Source of the DNA: Methanosarcina sp.
GTDB taxonomy: Archaea > Halobacteriota > Methanosarcinia > Methanosarcinales > Methanosarcinaceae
DNA: 64,000 nucleotides
Direction: 5' to 3'
Assembly: GCF_028693135.1 (NCBI RefSeq)
Contig: NZ_JAQUVZ010000006.1
Location: 1 to 64,000 of the forward strand
Positions 28,173-38,945 of this stretch are shown one piece after another; within the stretch, counting starts at the first letter, position 1; the number at the start of each line of letters is the position of its first letter. The position numbers were made by a program, and so were the translations under genes. The notes under the pieces were generated by a model. The model was not told the origin of the DNA. It did no database searches and worked only from the letters and a program-made list of their open reading frames with translations.

Positions 28173-29306
28173 TTAGTTTTTTAATAGAAGGGTTACTGCC
28201 AGGATACAGCCAGTTGCAACAAATATCTGTTCAAAGCTCACGGTCCCTGCAAGGAGCCCTGCAGTGATCGGGAGCAAGGAAAGGCCTGCATATATGGTTG
28301 TGTTAAAAAGCCCCATTGTAAGACCTCTATCTGCATCCATTCTTGCAACAGCCAGGGCAAAACCTACCATTGCCATTCCTGACCCTCCCCCGAGGCTTGA
28401 AAAACCCAGAAAGGGGTGTTTGATAGCAAAAATAGCACCAAGAGCAGAGAAAAATAATCCTGTCCAGATGATTGTTTTTTCCTTGACTCTAAAACGCCCA
28501 ACCAGAAGAGATGTGACCATGGCGCAGATATAGAGGCTCGCAATAGCGCTTCCAAGCTGGGCTTTTGTCAGGATTCCAAGACTATAGTCAGGATAGTAGG
28601 CTATAAGAACCCCGATAGATCCGTTGAGCAGAAAAGAACTCAGCCATATCCCTGAATTATGGCGGTTAAGGAGCCCTGCAACTTTCCTGAAAGAGTGTTT
28701 GAAATGGTCTTTGAGATAACCTGGACCTGGCAGTAAATCTGATTCTTTTCCTATCCTTTTCGGGTTAATGAGTTCTCTGTATCTGGGAAGAAGAGGGATA
28801 ACCGAAAGCAAAGCTAAAAAAGTGAATATAAGGATGGCACCTTTCAGGTAGATCTCTGCCAGCAGGCCTGAGAATAAAGCTCCAGAAGCCAGTCCTGCAT
28901 TGAAGAGAAAGGTGAATTCTCCCATACAACGTCCTGGATCTTTACACTTTGAGAGTGTAGAAAAGGCTGCAGGAAAAAAAGCTCCACAGGCAGAGCCTTC
29001 CATAAACCTTGAAATAATAAGGACCCACAGGTTTTCGGAGAAAAGAATAATTAGCCCTGAGATGGCTGTAAGGATAATGCCGATCCCTATGAACCTGAGG
29101 TTTCCGAACCTGTCAGCCAGAATCCCAAAGGGTAGCATTGTTGCAAGGGCTCCCAGAAAGTACCCTGAAAAGAGCAAGCTTGATGCCAATTCTCCAAATG
29201 TACTGTGATAACGGGCTGCAAGTTCTGGGAGGATGGGAATTACAGCATTGGAAAGCCCCATAATTGTAAAAACTGCAATATAAATTAAACGCCTCTCAGG
29301 GTTCAT
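28173..29306 (-). CDS. Major facilitator superfamily transporter (paralogue)
   Basis: About 377 residues from ATG 29306; an upstream TTG at 29324 is less likely because the ATG aligns with the start of the paralogue (MNPERRLIYIAVFTIMGLSN versus MNLKKLILYSSVFAIQGLSN). It carries the same loop motif GILADRFGNLRFIG and SRFMEGSACGAFFPAAFSTLSKCKDPGRCMGEFTFLFNAGLASGALFSGLLAE. Twelve membrane segments. Substrate unknown; drug/sugar-type exporter is only a guess. Confidence 0.85.
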   Translation of the reverse strand: MNPERRLIYIAVFTIMGLSNAVIPILPELAARYHSTFGELASSLLFSGYFLGALATMLPFGILADRFGNLRFIGIGIILTAISGLIILFSENLWVLIISRFMEGSACGAFFPAAFSTLSKCKDPGRCMGEFTFLFNAGLASGALFSGLLAEIYLKGAILIFTFLALLSVIPLLPRYRELINPKRIGKESDLLPGPGYLKDHFKHSFRKVAGLLNRHNSGIWLSSFLLNGSIGVLIAYYPDYSLGILTKAQLGSAIASLYICAMVTSLLVGRFRVKEKTIIWTGLFFSALGAIFAIKHPFLGFSSLGGGSGMAMVGFALAVARMDADRGLTMGLFNTTIYAGLSLLPITAGLLAGTVSFEQIFVATGCILAVTLLLKN

Positions 29307-29834
29307 AGAACTTAAAACCCGCAATCTCGTATAAGTTTCTTATCTTGGTTACCCTCCTAGAATTGTTCTTCTTTTTTTTCTTTCAATATTTGCGGTTTCT
29401 TCTTTTTAACATCGATTAAATATATTCAAAATGCAGAAAGTACAAAATGCAGAAAGTACAAAAGGCAGAATGTTCTGGGTAATGTTCTGGTATGTTATTT
29501 TGTAACTCGTATGGGGTAATATGCAGCCTTTAATTTTATAGCTGCATTTTCCTGAAATAAAAGCAGGCTGGAATGGTTGTTTTTGTAACTTATGGCATTG
29601 TCTGGCTTGAATTGATTAGATTACTATCCTTCACTCTACGGCTCTCCGGTAATTTTACATGTTACAGCTTTGTTTTCACAGAGTCTGGCAATTTTCCACG
29701 AGCTTACTTTCTGTAGAGAACAGATGAATATTTGGCCCTCAACTTGTAAACGCAGGTTAATTGGTGTTGATTTTTATAAAAGAGAGGCATCTGATTACTA
29801 ACTGATGAATAATGAAACAAAACAACCAATAGCC

Positions 29835-29962
29835 AGGAAGTGAATAAAATCAATTCACAAAAATTTACCCCTTTATTCTTAATGTTAATGGCCATTGAAG
29901 GAAGTGAATAAAATCAATTCACAAAAATTTACCCCTTTAGTCTTAATGTTGATGGCTATTGA
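29835..29962. repeat. Two tandem 64-bp direct repeats with inverted ends
   Basis: The unit AGGAAGTGAATAAAATCAAT... is repeated at 29835 and 29899 with about four differences. CAATAGCCA just before the first copy (29827-29835) is the reverse complement of TGGCTATTG at the end of the second, so the whole block is bracketed by inverted repeats. Confidence 0.85.
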
Positions 29963-30746
29963 TATTGTTTTTGATGGGCTGAATCTCCGTGATTTTTTTA
30001 TATTATATTAAACTCGAAAGAAATGCATAGCTATTTATATAATTACTTTGAATAGGGATAATGTGAGTAATGTGAGCGGGCAACTTTTTTCACATACCAT
30101 ACCCCCCACTCCCCATATGACCCCCCACTCCCCAGCTCGCTCACACTACTTCTAACTTACTTTAATATGTAGCTCTTTTTTTCTTGTTTTTTCTTTCCAG
30201 ATTCAGTTATGCTTCTGTGAGTTTTTTAGCCAGGTCTAACTGCCTTTGTTTACCTTTTTGCCTTTGTTTACCTTTTTTGTTTACCTTTTCTATTATTTCA
30301 CGAGGATTTTTTGCCGTCTGCTGAAATCTCAGATATGTAATGATAGGACACATTTACCTGGCACTTTCCCCTGCGACTCTCTATCCCTAAACCTTCAGCA
30401 GGCAATCCATGAGGTTTTAGTTAAGGGGGTTGACAATTTACTTAATCTCTAAATGTCTATTAATTTTTTAACTCATCTTATATTTTTATCTTAATTCTTT
30501 TTTTCTATTCAGAATATAATATGATTATCTACTATATTATCTTTTCTATTTTTATACTTATGTTAAATTTATTTTAAAGCTATATTATTGTTTATAATGA
30601 TTATTCATCCTTTTATATGCATATTTAAACTCTTTTTATTTTAGAATATTTTTAATATGTTTTCCAGTCTTTAATATCTGAACTCCTCTGAATGTTTTTT
30701 ATTCTTCTTTAAAAAAAGAGCATGAAATTCTATACAATATACCGTT
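29963..30746. other. AT-rich spacer, no gene seen
   Basis: It holds a short C-rich direct repeat (CCCCCCACTCCCCA, about 30104-30140) and otherwise nothing recognisable. A plus-strand frame at 30246-30452 lacks domains and a ribosome site. Confidence 0.5.
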
Positions 30747-31199
30747 TTAAAAGCCACTTGTTCCGAGAAGTGCAAGCCCTACCACTGCAAGTCTTGTTAC
30801 AGCCCCCCCGCGGAATGCAACTGACATGGCTTTCTCAATTCCGCTTGATGCAGCATTAGCAGTGCGGATATTTGCCCTGACTGAGACGCTCATTCCTATG
30901 TAGCCGGCAGCAGCTGAACTTATGGCACCTGCCAGGAATCCGATAGCTATTTTCAGTCCATCATCTAGGAAAAAGATCATCAGGAACGCGAGAATGATCG
31001 AAACTAGTGCAATCGTTTTGTACTGGCGATTTAGATAAGCCCTAGCTCCTTCCTGAATTGCACCGGCAATTTCCTGCATTTTCTCATTGCCGGTATCTTC
31101 TCTCAGGACGTTTTTTGCGAAAAAAGCAGCGAAGACCAGACATATAACGCCTGCAATTGATCGGAAACATATAACGCCTGCAATTGATCGGAAACATAT
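30747..31199 (-). pseudogene. Truncated membrane pyrophosphatase remnant
   Basis: The N-terminal ~130 residues of a membrane-bound pyrophosphatase: [20 protein letters not shown], then [37 protein letters not shown], and [28 protein letters not shown]. It stops after LLGTSGF, before any catalytic motif; intact members are above 650 residues. At the 5' side there is no start codon, and a 27-bp direct duplication (CATATAACGCCTGCAATTGA...) is inserted in frame. It faces away from the intact pyrophosphatase gene. Methanosarcina genomes commonly carry two such genes side by side, so this is probably the lost second one. Confidence 0.85.
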
Positions 31200-31777
31200 A
31201 TGAGCAGGGACTGTTTAATCATCAGGGTTTTTCTATATCAGCAATAGTTGTCTAATCAAGATGAATCACCTGAATAATAGGATTGATTAACCATCAAAAG
31301 TCGTTTAAATTCAGGGTTGTCTAAAAACGCAAACCTATTAAAAAAGAAGGTAAAATCTCAATCTATGAGACCGGCGGCATATTCTCTCGAGTAGATTTAT
31401 ATGCATGCGTCTTCGGTTAAGTGAGAAAACATGATAAATTGCATCCATTTCCACAACAGTTTTCCAAAATTTTTATATAATCGGGAGTGGAGCAGGGCAT
31501 AAATTATAGGTAAAGAGGACAAAATTTGAGGCAGACATCTGGTACAAAATCGATAGCGATCAGGTAAAAAATTCCTCAACCGATGACCAATGGATTTATA
31601 TGATATTGTAACAACGTGTCTGTTTACAATGAAATATTTTTGTTGTTTAGGGGCTTTGGGATGAAATTCTCAGTTCTTCCTATCTTCAGCGAAAAATCAA
31701 GTTCAATTTAAATACAAAGAATTAGTTATTAGCACAAAAAATACTTCAGAGGATTACGATCTTAAAATGTTTTTTAT
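31200..31777. other. Spacer with a dispersed repeat and mvp upstream region
   Basis: The stretch 31470-31600 matches 359-490 (opposite strand): TATA-like sequence, GGTAAA, then a start-like codon followed by AGGCAG and, further on, AACCGATGACCAATGGAT. It looks like the promoter and first 25 codons of a decayed gene family. The remaining 180 bases lead into the pyrophosphatase gene. Confidence 0.55.
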
Positions 31778-33835
31778 GTGTTTTCCGGTAGGATGGTTGA
31801 AATTATGAATATGTTAATCTACCTTGCACCAATATGTGCCCTTATTGGTCTGATTTTTGCGGGTATATCCTACAAAAACGTCCAAAAAGAAGGCGAGGGT
31901 AATGATCTTATTAAAAAAATCACGGCGTTAATTCACAACGGAGCCATGGTCTATCTTAACAAGCAATATCGTGCAATTGCTGTTTTTGTCGTTTTCCTTG
32001 CAATTGTAATTGCGTTAATTCTGCCTAATGGAGTTCTCACTGCAGCATGTTTTGTTTTTGGTGCAGTGCTTTCCGCAACAGCTGGATATGCAGGGATGCT
32101 TACGGCTACTATTGCGAATGGGCGGACCACACATGCTGCCACAAGGGGCATTGGTCCTGCTTTCAAAGTTTCATTTGCATCTGGTACCGTTATGGGCATG
32201 AGTGTTGTAGGTCTCGGTCTTTTTGGGCTGTCTGTTTCATTTTTAGTTATTTCAAATATCTTTACAGATATCCCTCTGCTCACCACCGTGAACATTGTTG
32301 CGGGCTTTTCCCTCGGAGCTTCGTCTATCGCTCTCTTTGCTCGCGTAGGCGGCGGAATATTCACCAAAGCTGCTGATGTCGGTGCAGATCTCGTGGGCAA
32401 GGTCGAAGCCGGGATTCCCGAAGATGACCCGAGAAACCCTGCTGTAATCGCTGACAACGTCGGAGATAATGTTGGAGACATTGCCGGAATGGGGGCTGAC
32501 CTCTATGAATCATATGTAGGTTCAATCCTTGCAACGATGCTTCTTGCAGCAGCAACAGCAGCAACTACTTTCCCTGGAATCCCGGTTCAGAATGTTGTTC
32601 TGGTTCCGCTGGTTATTTCAGCTGTTGGAATTCTTGCATCTATTATCGGCACCTTTTTTGTCCGCACAAACAAGACTGAGTCTTCAGCAATCCACATGGC
32701 ATTTAATATGGGGTTGATTGTTGCAATCGTTCTTACTGTCATTGCTTCATACTTCGTTACAAGCCAGCTTCTTGGAGAGTACGGGCTGAACGTATTCTTT
32801 GCAACCGTTGCAGGGCTTGTTGCAGGTTTCCTCATCGGGCAGATCACGGAGCACTACACATCATATGATAAAAAGCCGACTCTCGGGGTTGCATATTCCT
32901 GCCAGACAGGTTCAGCTACAAACATCATCACAGGTTTTGCAAAAGGGATGGAATCAACTCTCTGGCCTGTAATTATCATCTGTGGTGCAATCTATATTTC
33001 GTTCCAGCTCACTGGCCTTTACGGTATAGCCATTGCAGCTGTCGGAATGCTTGCGACTCTCGGGATCTCACTCTCAGTTGATGCATACGGTCCAGTAGCT
33101 GACAACGCAGGAGGTATTGCAGAGATGTCCCACCAGAAGAAAGAGGTGCGCCAGATTACCGATACGCTTGATGCGGTAGGAAACACTACGGCCGCTATGG
33201 GAAAGGGTTTCGCAATCGGGTCAGCAGCTCTTACTGCACTTGCCCTCTTTGCTTCATATGGTATTGCAGTAGGTCTCGATGCTATCGATGTTATGAATCC
33301 GAATGTATTCATCGGGCTTACTATTGGTGCAATGCTTCCTTTCCTCTTCTCATCAATGACCATTCTGGCTGTCGGAAACGCTGCAGGTGAAGTGGTTGTT
33401 GAAGTGAGGAGGCAGTTTAAAGAGATTAAAGGTTTGATGGAAGGCAAAGCGGATCCGGATTACAGCAAATGTATTGCAATCTCAACACACTCTGCTCTTA
33501 AAGAGATGGTTGCACCCGGTGTGCTGGCCGTTGTTTCACCCCTTTTAGTCGGACTGGTACTCGGTCCCGGTGCACTTGGCGGACTCCTTGCAGGTTCCGT
33601 GGTTTCAGGTTTCATGCTTGCAATCACAATGTCTAATGCAGGAGGTTCGTGGGACAATGCAAAGAAATACATTGAACTCGGAAACTTCGGTGGAAAGGGT
33701 TCTGATGCCCACAAAGCAGGTGTAACCGGCGATACGGTAGGCGATCCTTTCAAGGATACAGCAGGTCCTGCAATCAACATCCTCATTAAGCTCATGAGCA
33801 TCGTGGCTGTTGTATTTGCACCCCTGTTTCTGTGA
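31778..33835 (+). CDS. Membrane-bound, K+-dependent-type ion-pumping pyrophosphatase
   Basis: It hydrolyses pyrophosphate and pumps Na+ and/or H+ out of the cytoplasm. Up to 685 residues with about 16 membrane helices. Catalytic loops: [51 protein letters not shown] and [18 protein letters not shown]. The GNTTAA motif carries alanine where K+-independent enzymes have lysine, placing it in the K+-dependent group; the characterised Methanosarcina mazei member is a Na+ pump. ATG at 31778, 31793 or 31805 could start it. The last fits the hydrophobic N-terminus best and has AGGATGG upstream. A T-tract terminator follows. Confidence 0.95.
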   Translation: MFSGRMVEIMNMLIYLAPICALIGLIFAGISYKNVQKEGEGNDLIKKITALIHNGAMVYLNKQYRAIAVFVVFLAIVIALILPNGVLTAACFVFGAVLSATAGYAGMLTATIANGRTTHAATRGIGPAFKVSFASGTVMGMSVVGLGLFGLSVSFLVISNIFTDIPLLTTVNIVAGFSLGASSIALFARVGGGIFTKAADVGADLVGKVEAGIPEDDPRNPAVIADNVGDNVGDIAGMGADLYESYVGSILATMLLAAATAATTFPGIPVQNVVLVPLVISAVGILASIIGTFFVRTNKTESSAIHMAFNMGLIVAIVLTVIASYFVTSQLLGEYGLNVFFATVAGLVAGFLIGQITEHYTSYDKKPTLGVAYSCQTGSATNIITGFAKGMESTLWPVIIICGAIYISFQLTGLYGIAIAAVGMLATLGISLSVDAYGPVADNAGGIAEMSHQKKEVRQITDTLDAVGNTTAAMGKGFAIGSAALTALALFASYGIAVGLDAIDVMNPNVFIGLTIGAMLPFLFSSMTILAVGNAAGEVVVEVRRQFKEIKGLMEGKADPDYSKCIAISTHSALKEMVAPGVLAVVSPLLVGLVLGPGALGGLLAGSVVSGFMLAITMSNAGGSWDNAKKYIELGNFGGKGSDAHKAGVTGDTVGDPFKDTAGPAINILIKLMSIVAVVFAPLFL

Positions 33836-33837
33836 TT

Positions 33838-33871
33838 TCCTTAACTTTTTCCCTTTTTTTTCTTTTTTTTG
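33838..33871 (+). terminator. T-tract terminator after the pyrophosphatase gene
   Basis: Three bases past the stop lies a pyrimidine run with stretches of five, eight and nine T's, the usual archaeal transcription end signal. Confidence 0.65.
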
Positions 33872-34565
33872 GTTTACTCTGGTCTTTTTAACTTAGTTTA
33901 CTCTGGGCTTCCTTTCCAGTGTTTCTTTTGCTTAATCTGTGGCAAGTTGTTTATTTCCTGTTTCTCGTGTTGCCCTTTTTTGAGTATCTGAAGAATGTGC
34001 CCTTTCTTCCAGTGTCTCAAGTTTTCCGGTTTGATGGCTCATGAGGTTTGATGATCTCATGAATCTATTATCCACAGTTTAAACTCTTTTATGTGCCAGG
34101 GAATAAATGTCCTCAGGAACAAAAACAGCATAGTATCAACTCTTCAATTCTTTCTATCCTATAGGATAGCTTCTTGTTTACACTATGATGAGTTATTCAC
34201 ATTCGATATTATTCACACACGATAGGATGTTCATACGCGATGAGTACTTATATCTTGAATAGTCAAAAAGGAATGCAGTTTCCTATTTGCAAATAATATA
34301 ATAAAAACTTTTCTATCTTATTCAATGTTGTAGGTGAATTCTCTGCCTTTTATCAAAAATAATTTCCCTGGATGTAAATTCAGCTATTTCTTCAAATTTT
34401 AACAATAAGGATTTAAGAATAAGGCGGGAAGACCCTTTCCTCTACAGGCTTTAGCCTGGCAGATGGGGTAGTTTACTTTATTTTAAATATGAAAGAAAAA
34501 AGACCTTTTGTAAAGGAAAAAAAATCTGTCTTTTTGAAGCACCGGTTATTTGTCGGTAGGGGGGT
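33872..34565. other. Spacer, no gene seen
   Basis: AT-rich. The only structured feature is the IS605-type end-like sequence at 34419-34475. Between 34140 and 34240 there are small repeats of ATAGGAT and CACGATAGGATG type. Confidence 0.5.
34419..34475 (+). mobile_element. Solitary IS200/IS605-type right-end-like sequence
   Basis: AATAAGGCGGGAAGACC is followed by a hairpin (AGGCTTTAGCCT core inside CCTC...GGGG) and GGTAGTTTAC. It shares its first 14 bases and the GGTAGTT end with 12231-12285, while the hairpin sequence differs but keeps the fold. No adjacent tnpA or tnpB. Confidence 0.4.
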
Positions 34566-35024
34566 TCAGTTAATTCCCCTTACCTGAAGCAGCTGGAATT
34601 CTATCTCATCAGGAACTGTCGCAAGGAATACAAAGGTGTTGTACCCCAGTTTCTGTACTTCTTTGATTGCATACGCCTGGGCCTCATTCAGGTCTCTGGA
34701 GTCACTTACGATACAGAATGACTTCCGATTTCCCGTGTTCACAAGGAAGTTAAAGGTCTGCCCATTGGTGTTGAGGAAGGTGACCAGGGCCTTAAGCTCA
34801 TTCCATGTATTGCACATGTGGATGTTCCTTGATCCCATATTTTCCACATACCAGTCCCGGCTCACGTAAGAGTAAGAAGCATACTGTTCGTTCAATTCCT
34901 CATAGGATTTGATGATCTTATTGAGGTCTTTCCTCAGGTTTACCCATTTCCAGTTCTGTGTTGTGAAATAGCGGGCTGCCACTATCTCAAAGATTGATTG
35001 CTTATCTTCATTTTCGAGTTTCAT
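34566..35024 (-). CDS. Conserved-looking protein of unknown function
   Basis: 152 residues, soluble, with alternating helix/strand character and aromatic-rich patches (ARYFTTQNWKWVNLRKDLNKIIKSYEELNEQY; IHMCNTWNELKALVTFLN). I recognise no family. The ATG at 35024 has GTGAG ahead of it. It is 37 bases after the DHPS-like gene on the same strand, so the two may be co-transcribed. Confidence 0.7.
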   Translation of the reverse strand: MKLENEDKQSIFEIVAARYFTTQNWKWVNLRKDLNKIIKSYEELNEQYASYSYVSRDWYVENMGSRNIHMCNTWNELKALVTFLNTNGQTFNFLVNTGNRKSFCIVSDSRDLNEAQAYAIKEVQKLGYNTFVFLATVPDEIEFQLLQVRGIN

Positions 35025-35061
35025 TTTCTCACATCGCTATTTTTCTTGCTTTCCAGTGTGC

Positions 35062-36543
35062 TCAGAATATATCATCCTGAGCATAACTCCGGTTAAAGCG
35101 CAGGGCAAGTTCGGCTTTTTCCAGTTCTCTTCCAAGGTATGCAGCATGGTCCAGGCGTGAAACCAGCTCAAGTTCAAGCAGTGTGTCCATAACTTCCCTG
35201 GCATTCTCTCCTGCAACCGCAGCTTTCTCGTGCTCAGCTACAATCAATCCGCCGTTTCCGCTTATTCTGTCCGGCACAATCCGGACGCGAATGGGACCTG
35301 CCGGGTCTACACGCCAGTTTTTCGAAGCTCTGGCCATGATTACTTTTTCAGGGAAGGGGCCGTCAGGACGCCTTCGTTTTTCCTTTATGCAGAGAAGATC
35401 AATGCCAAGATCCTTTGGGGAGCTTTCCCTTATCCTGCAAAGCTGCATCATCTCAGAGGCTTTTTTCAGCTCTCTTATGGAGCCCCGGGCTTTGTCGCTG
35501 TATTCTGGGGTAAATAGGATGCTTGCCCCTGTTTCAGCTCCTATTCCGCAGAGTGTGGCATTTACTCCTATGGTGTCCACGTCCATGAGTTCCGTTACAT
35601 TGCCAGCTCCGAAGAATAAAGGGACCTCAGGATATAGCCTGTGAAACTCATGGTAGCGTACAATAGATTCGGTTATATTATGGCCTACAGGGTCAAGGAC
35701 AGGATCAGCTATGATTTTTTCAATCCCAAGCCTGCGGGCAGCTTCGATGTTTCTTACCAGGCTTTCCAGACTGTTTCCTTCATCGGGAATTACAACTGCT
35801 GCAACGCCTGCTCCCGCAACCTCCGGCCCTGCAGTTTCCATGTTCGTGCCATTAAGGCTCAGAACAAGGTCTGCTCCTGCTTTTATTCCTTCCTTTATCA
35901 GCTCAGGGTCAAGAGTATCAATACTTATCGGGGTGCATGTGAGGGCTTTTGCAAGGGATACTGTTTTTTTAACTTGTTCCGGAAGGGTGTTAAGTGTAGC
36001 TCCTAAGTCGATAATATCTGCTCCACGGGCGATAAAAGCTTCGATTCTTATCTCCAGGTCTGCAGGGTTCATTTCTGCTGCTCCTACAATCTCTCCCATG
36101 ACCTTCATGCGGGAATCTCCTCCTAGCTTTACTCCGCTGAGGGTAAGGGGAGGGACGGCTTCCTCTTCGGCTTTCCTGACAAGCTCAAGAGCCATCTCTT
36201 TTCTCACATCTGCGAGAAGTTCACAGGCCGGAACTTTTTCGGAAAACTCCACCTCCTCTGCAAAAAGGAGCACGAAGCTGAGGTCATAGGCGTGTTTTGG
36301 GCCCAGCCGGATTCTGCAGCCCAGCTCTTCCGAAGCCTTTGAAAAGTCCCCTGCTACAAGCCCGGGAAGTAGAATCAGGTCGTACCTGTTTGAAAATTTT
36401 GCTTCTAAAAATGATTTAATGAGCTTTTTAGGGGTTATAAATGCGGCAATATCGATATCTGCTACCAGGACATCTGCTTTTTCTCCAGCTGCTTTCCTCA
36501 CAGTATTTTCCGCAAGCCGCCCTGTTGCAATCAAAATTTCCAT
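35062..36543 (-). CDS. Dihydropteroate synthase-like protein (archaeal)
   Basis: 493 residues. The middle and C-terminal parts have a DHPS-type TIM barrel (IEAFIARGADIIDLGATLNTLPEQVKKTVSLAKAL, PISIDTLDPELIKEGIKAGADLVLSLNG, IIADPVLDPVGHNITESIVRYHEFHRLYPEVPLFFGAGN). The N-terminal ~120 residues are an additional archaeal domain. Because methanogens use tetrahydromethanopterin, its reaction is not that of bacterial FolP and is unproved; a role in H4MPT synthesis is the usual suggestion. It starts at ATG 36543, alone or with the small gene downstream. Confidence 0.85.
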   Translation of the reverse strand: MEILIATGRLAENTVRKAAGEKADVLVADIDIAAFITPKKLIKSFLEAKFSNRYDLILLPGLVAGDFSKASEELGCRIRLGPKHAYDLSFVLLFAEEVEFSEKVPACELLADVRKEMALELVRKAEEEAVPPLTLSGVKLGGDSRMKVMGEIVGAAEMNPADLEIRIEAFIARGADIIDLGATLNTLPEQVKKTVSLAKALTCTPISIDTLDPELIKEGIKAGADLVLSLNGTNMETAGPEVAGAGVAAVVIPDEGNSLESLVRNIEAARRLGIEKIIADPVLDPVGHNITESIVRYHEFHRLYPEVPLFFGAGNVTELMDVDTIGVNATLCGIGAETGASILFTPEYSDKARGSIRELKKASEMMQLCRIRESSPKDLGIDLLCIKEKRRRPDGPFPEKVIMARASKNWRVDPAGPIRVRIVPDRISGNGGLIVAEHEKAAVAGENAREVMDTLLELELVSRLDHAAYLGRELEKAELALRFNRSYAQDDIF

Positions 36544-36747
36544 ATTTTTTAAATAGAATCGCTAATAAAAAAGAGTATCTGTTCGATAACCACTTGAAAA
36601 AATGAGTGCTCGCTCAGGAAAAACCCGAACTTCCTGCCCTGAGGAAGCTTCCTGCTATAAATCTCTGATTGTTCTCCGGAAAAATCCGAAAAATAACCTG
36701 AGGAGAGCCCGGAAACCTGTGGATTCGGGCTTTTTCCTGAGCCTGGT

Positions 36748-37929
36748 TTAATTTATGAAATCAATAATTGATTCGTCCATCTTTTTTCTGAGAGGCCCTG
36801 CAGTCTCTCCTCTTTTGCCCGCATAGGGCATTCTTCCGAATTTCTTGTCCTGGAAAAGCTCAGCTTCGGCTCTGGACTCCAGGATTCCAGCTCCCGCCTG
36901 AGGGCCCAGGATCTGGGCAGATTGGACGCCTGTCATGATTGCCATTACCCGAACCTTGCCTTCATAATCGTCTCTGATCCTTGCGCCCCATATTACATTG
37001 GCACTCGGGGAAAGTTCATAGGTAAGCATAGAGGCAATTTCCTCGGCTTCCTTCAGGCTCAGGTCAGGTCCGCCTGTTACGTGGACGAGGCTTCCGGTTG
37101 CACCCTTGTAGTCAACATCAAGTAGGGGGTGGTTCAGGGCAGTCCGCACGACTTCCGTACTCTTGTCCTGGTTCTTGGATTCTCCAACAAGCATTACGGC
37201 AACTCCGCCGCAGCTCATGATGGTCCTGATATCGGCGTAGTCAAGGTTGATCAGAGAGGGCACTGTAATGGTTTCAGTTATTCCTTTTACGGTTTCGGCA
37301 ATTAACTGGTCCATTACTGAGAAAGCCTGGTCAATCGGAAGGTTAGGTACGTAGTTCAGCAGCCTGTTGTTGTCCAGGACAATTACTGTGTCTGCTGCCC
37401 TGCGCAGTTCTTCAAGCCCTTCTTCGGCTTTGAAGATGCGGGCTCTTTCGACCCTGAAGGGGCTTGAAACCATCCCTACGACGATTGCTCCCTGTTCTTT
37501 TGCAACCTCAGCAACTACGGGAGCCACTCCTGTTCCCGTGCCTCCTCCAAGGCCTGCTGTGATGAAAACAAGGTCTACATTCTTTAAAACTTCTTCAAGA
37601 GTACCTCTGGCAAGTTCTGCGGCTTTCTTTCCCGTTTCAGGATAGCCGCCTGCTCCCAGGCCTCTTGTGAGAGTTTTTCCTACAAGGATCTTCTTGTCAG
37701 CCCTTACATTGTCAAGGTGCTGCTTATCTGTATTGATGCATACGGTTTCTGCGCCTTCGATTCCTATGTTGTAGAGCCGGTTTACGGTATTGTTTCCTGC
37801 GCCCCCGCATCCTACAATCATAATTCTCGGCTGCCCGAAGTCTTCAAAGTCTTCTTCGGAGGAGGAAGTTTTTCGGTATTCCTTCTCTTTTTCGCTGAAT
37901 CTCATTGCTTCCTGTACTATAGATTGCAA
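36748..37929 (-). CDS. ftsZ: Cell division GTPase FtsZ
   Basis: Tubulin-like GTPase of the division ring. 393 residues. GTP-binding motifs [15 protein letters not shown], the signature [25 protein letters not shown] and the T7 loop [24 protein letters not shown] are intact. The ATG-free start is a TTG at 37929 with GAGGGG six bases ahead, better than the internal ATG at codon 9. It stands alone with a long AT-rich leader. Its C-terminal tail ([12 protein letters not shown]) fits the short conserved FtsZ tail that binds SepF; sepF is present at 25570-25950. Confidence 0.95.
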   Translation of the reverse strand: MQSIVQEAMRFSEKEKEYRKTSSSEEDFEDFGQPRIMIVGCGGAGNNTVNRLYNIGIEGAETVCINTDKQHLDNVRADKKILVGKTLTRGLGAGGYPETGKKAAELARGTLEEVLKNVDLVFITAGLGGGTGTGVAPVVAEVAKEQGAIVVGMVSSPFRVERARIFKAEEGLEELRRAADTVIVLDNNRLLNYVPNLPIDQAFSVMDQLIAETVKGITETITVPSLINLDYADIRTIMSCGGVAVMLVGESKNQDKSTEVVRTALNHPLLDVDYKGATGSLVHVTGGPDLSLKEAEEIASMLTYELSPSANVIWGARIRDDYEGKVRVMAIMTGVQSAQILGPQAGAGILESRAEAELFQDKKFGRMPYAGKRGETAGPLRKKMDESIIDFIN

Positions 37930-38945
37930 TTTATCCCCTCGGCTGGATTTCGTTTATCATGTTATCTTTATTTTTTCTTTTGACTCCCCACCCTCATATC
38001 GGGGGGTAAATTTCTGATTATATTCAGGTTTAATTGGGGATAACCCGTAAAAATCTAATAAAAGATTTTCATCCGTTATCTTTAATAAGTTGACACTCTA
38101 CTACATTTAAACATTTTGGACTTATTTAAACAGTATTCTTAAATTGTATATGAAGTTTAAATATGTCCCCCATAAATTTCATATATTTTACTTTTTTTGC
38201 CTTTACTCCTGAATTCTCAGGGTGAAGAGGCAGGAAACTTACATAATGTTTATATATCGAAACTTAATATTTTTTCATAAGTCTTGTTTGTCAGGAATGA
38301 TGTCCTGATCATGCATGTCAGGGCAATTTTTATTTTCTTTCTTAACTGTTATTTTGCTGCCCATCTTCACTAAAATTGTTAGATATGTTGCCTCTGCGCT
38401 ACATTTTTATTGAGAGTTCCTAACTGGGATACTTTCAATTTAATGAAACTGTTTATATTATTACCTTTAAGTAGAATTCTCATCTTAAAAACTTTTTCGG
38501 TATCATTCGAAGATTTTGAGGCTCTTGCTTATTTTTTCCAGTAGTAAGGGATAACTGCACATAAGTGTTTATAAAAATGTAAGTTAAATATCCTGAATTT
38601 TCTGAGTATCCCCTGAGATTATTTGTTCTGAATTTGCTTAATTATTTTATTCAGTTTGCAAATTCTGAATAATAGGTTTTCTTTTATACAGGGAAAAATA
38701 AGGAGATTTCAAATCTCTTCAAAATCGTATTATAAAAGCTTCGTACCACTTCGATTGAATTTTAATTAGTTTATTGTTCCTCTGGAATGCCGGGAAAGCT
38801 TTAAGACTGCAAAACCATTTTTACTTTGAGTTACTTTACCTCAACTCTTCACTAAACAGCACTCCGGAAGAGTCATTAATTGTTCATTAACTTTTTCAAA
38901 TCTTCTTAACTAGTTCCCATTTCTTTAGGTTCAGGAGTCAGAAGC
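37930..38945. other. Long AT-rich divergent spacer, no gene seen
   Basis: About 1 kb between ftsZ (minus) and the HAD gene (plus). No frame with domain content was found. It must contain the promoters of both genes; several TATA-like stretches (for example near 38250 and 38455) cannot be ranked by eye. Confidence 0.5.
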
